Below are positions 59,422-60,195 of a stretch of 60,195 nucleotides of DNA, piece by piece; the stretch's first letter is position 1, and every line of letters starts with the position of its first letter. The position numbers were made by a program, and so were the translations under genes. Source of the DNA: Eubacteriales Family XIII. Incertae Sedis bacterium (lineage in GTDB: Bacteria > Bacillota > Clostridia > Peptostreptococcales > Anaerovoracaceae); assembly GCA_031261345.1 (NCBI GenBank), contig JAISKC010000013.1, forward strand, positions 1 through 60,195. Reading direction: 5' to 3'. Under the pieces are notes generated by a model that did not search any database, was not told the DNA's origin, and saw only the letters and a program-made list of their open reading frames with translations.

Positions 59422-59449
59422 TTGACATCTGTCCATGCTGTGGTAATAT
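59422..59449 (+). promoter_or_regulatory. Promoter upstream of the Rpn-type gene
   Basis: TTGACA (59422-59427) and TAATAT (59444-59449), 16 bp apart. Confidence 0.7.
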
Positions 59450-59495
59450 ATGGTAGTAAATGAATTTATTTGAAGGCTAGATTGGGAGAAGTATT

Positions 59496-59585
59496 ATGGA
59501 AAAGGAAAAGAGAATTGCCGTGCGGAAGGATTTGGACAATCGTTATTTCTACGTTAAGTGCACACAGATCGGCGGTGGATTTTGA
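59496..59585 (+). CDS. Short ORF ahead of the Rpn-family gene
   Basis: A 29-codon frame (MEKEKRIAVRKDLDNRYFYV...) with GGGAGA 6 bases upstream. Its stop overlaps the TTG start of the next gene, so it may be a leader that couples translation, or the remains of a different N terminus. It is not recognised. Confidence 0.45.
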   Translation: MEKEKRIAVRKDLDNRYFYVKCTQIGGGF

Positions 59586-60195
59586 GAGTTGATCATATCG
59601 AACCTCTGGGCGATTTAGCGTTCAAAAAGGTTTTTTCCAGCGAAGACAGCAAAGATGTGCTCGCCGGACTGATTCACGACTTCTTCGGTATATCACCCGA
59701 GAAGATAATATTGAGAAATCCTTATAGCATCAAAGCCTACTGCGAGCAAGTCGAGGCAGAAGCTGAATCTGAAGATGCAGCGACCAGAAATGTGCTTCGT
59801 CATACTGCACGGGATATTTCTGCAAGACTGGAGCTTGCGGACTTTGTTGTGGAATGTCAGGTTCGAAAAGAGCCGGATTTTGGTCGACGTTCTCTGTATT
59901 ATCCCTTTGAAACTTATTGCAGCAATTATAATGAGGATAGGGATGAAATCAACTTGGAAACATTGGAAACTGAAATCATACAATCTGGCAGGGGGGAGCG
60001 GTATGCGAGCCTTCGTCCTGTTTATTCACTAAACATATTGGGTTACAATTGTTTTAACGATGAGCATCCACTGCGCATACTGAAGCTCTTTGATCCGGAA
60101 CTGGGAGTTGGGCTTGACGAAGATTTTATAAAGCTTGCATATTTTGAGTTGACGAAGGATAATGTTCGTACGGAAGCACAGGCGTTTTGGGCAAC
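59582..60195 (+). CDS. Rpn-family PD-(D/E)XK nuclease/transposase-like protein (3' end outside window)
   Basis: From TTG 59582 the frame runs open to the window end (204 codons). The start RVDHIEPLGDLAFKKVFSSEDSKDVLAGLIHDFF is typical of Rpn/PDDEXK_2 proteins. LADFVVECQVRKEPDFGRRSLYYPFETYCSNYN carries the Asp and ExQ residues of the nuclease core, and VYSLNILGYNCFND matches the later conserved strand. These proteins promote recombination in E. coli and are often multi-copy. The frame is incomplete, and its TTG start overlaps a 29-codon ORF. Confidence 0.85.
   Translation, partial: MRVDHIEPLGDLAFKKVFSSEDSKDVLAGLIHDFFGISPEKIILRNPYSIKAYCEQVEAEAESEDAATRNVLRHTARDISARLELADFVVECQVRKEPDFGRRSLYYPFETYCSNYNEDRDEINLETLETEIIQSGRGERYASLRPVYSLNILGYNCFNDEHPLRILKLFDPELGVGLDEDFIKLAYFELTKDNVRTEAQAFWA

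Overview
This is most likely a chromosomal window from an anaerobic Firmicute of class Clostridia, possibly near Clostridiales family XIII / Anaerovoracaceae. The reasons are strong AGGAGG ribosome sites, sigma-A promoters, separate coaB and coaC genes, an alpha2-type glycyl-tRNA synthetase, pyruvate phosphate dikinase, RicT (PSP1) next to tmk/holB, FtsEX with an M23 hydrolase, and a CIRCE element on clpB. The family-level placement is a guess. The G+C content looks intermediate, and several accessory patches are clearly more AT-rich.

Layout. 1-0.8 kb: 3' end of a surface protein. 0.8-8.7 kb: a MarR-led operon (coaB, coaC, heterodimeric ABC exporter), then small proteins and two lipoproteins. 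8.8-11.1 kb (minus): iron alcohol dehydrogenase, EamA transporter, and a 24-residue cationic peptide gene. 11.1-14.4 kb: an accessory islet with an AAA/DUF4143 ATPase, a broken DUF6883 gene plus DUF4926, two small unknowns and HicAB, lying between two copies of a 31-bp direct repeat. 14.5-17.3 kb: clpB under CIRCE control. 17.3-24.3 kb: a LacI-controlled sugar locus (ABC importer, PfkB kinase, D-lyxose/mannose isomerase). 24.3-28.7 kb (minus): GntR, aconitase, M24 peptidase, ParA-like protein. 28.8-33.3 kb: ftsE, ftsX, M23 hydrolase, recJ. 33.4-39.3 kb: DUF234 ATPase, two hybrid histidine kinases and a diguanylate cyclase. 39.3-41.9 kb: a surface protein behind a long structured leader with an intrinsic terminator. 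42.0 kb: tRNA(CAU), followed by a two-gene AbiE-like toxin-antitoxin pair. 44.0-58.1 kb: a housekeeping run (mtaB, HIT protein, rpsU, phoH, ybeY, era, recO, glyS, ppdK, ROK kinase, tmk, holB, ricT). 58.2-60.2 kb: a DUF4160-DUF2442-XRE cassette, a candidate small RNA, inverted repeats and the start of an Rpn-family nuclease.

The most striking feature is a family of short palindromic repeats of the GGATTGCGGG...CCCGCAATGACGG type. At least a dozen copies sit in gaps, especially between 45 and 52 kb. They have also entered coding sequence without breaking the frame: inside the GTPase domain of Era, probably in YbeY, and as the last codons of the PfkB kinase. A different repeat is inserted in frame in RecJ. 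This resembles the behaviour of Rickettsia palindromic elements.

Other items of interest are the unannotated 24-aa amphipathic peptide with its own promoter and a bidirectional terminator, an orphan promoter-hairpins-terminator unit near 59.1 kb, a G9 tract plus attenuator ahead of the surface protein, and five genes whose -10 box lies so close to the start codon that their mRNAs should be leaderless. All calls are from reading the sequence; no database search was run.
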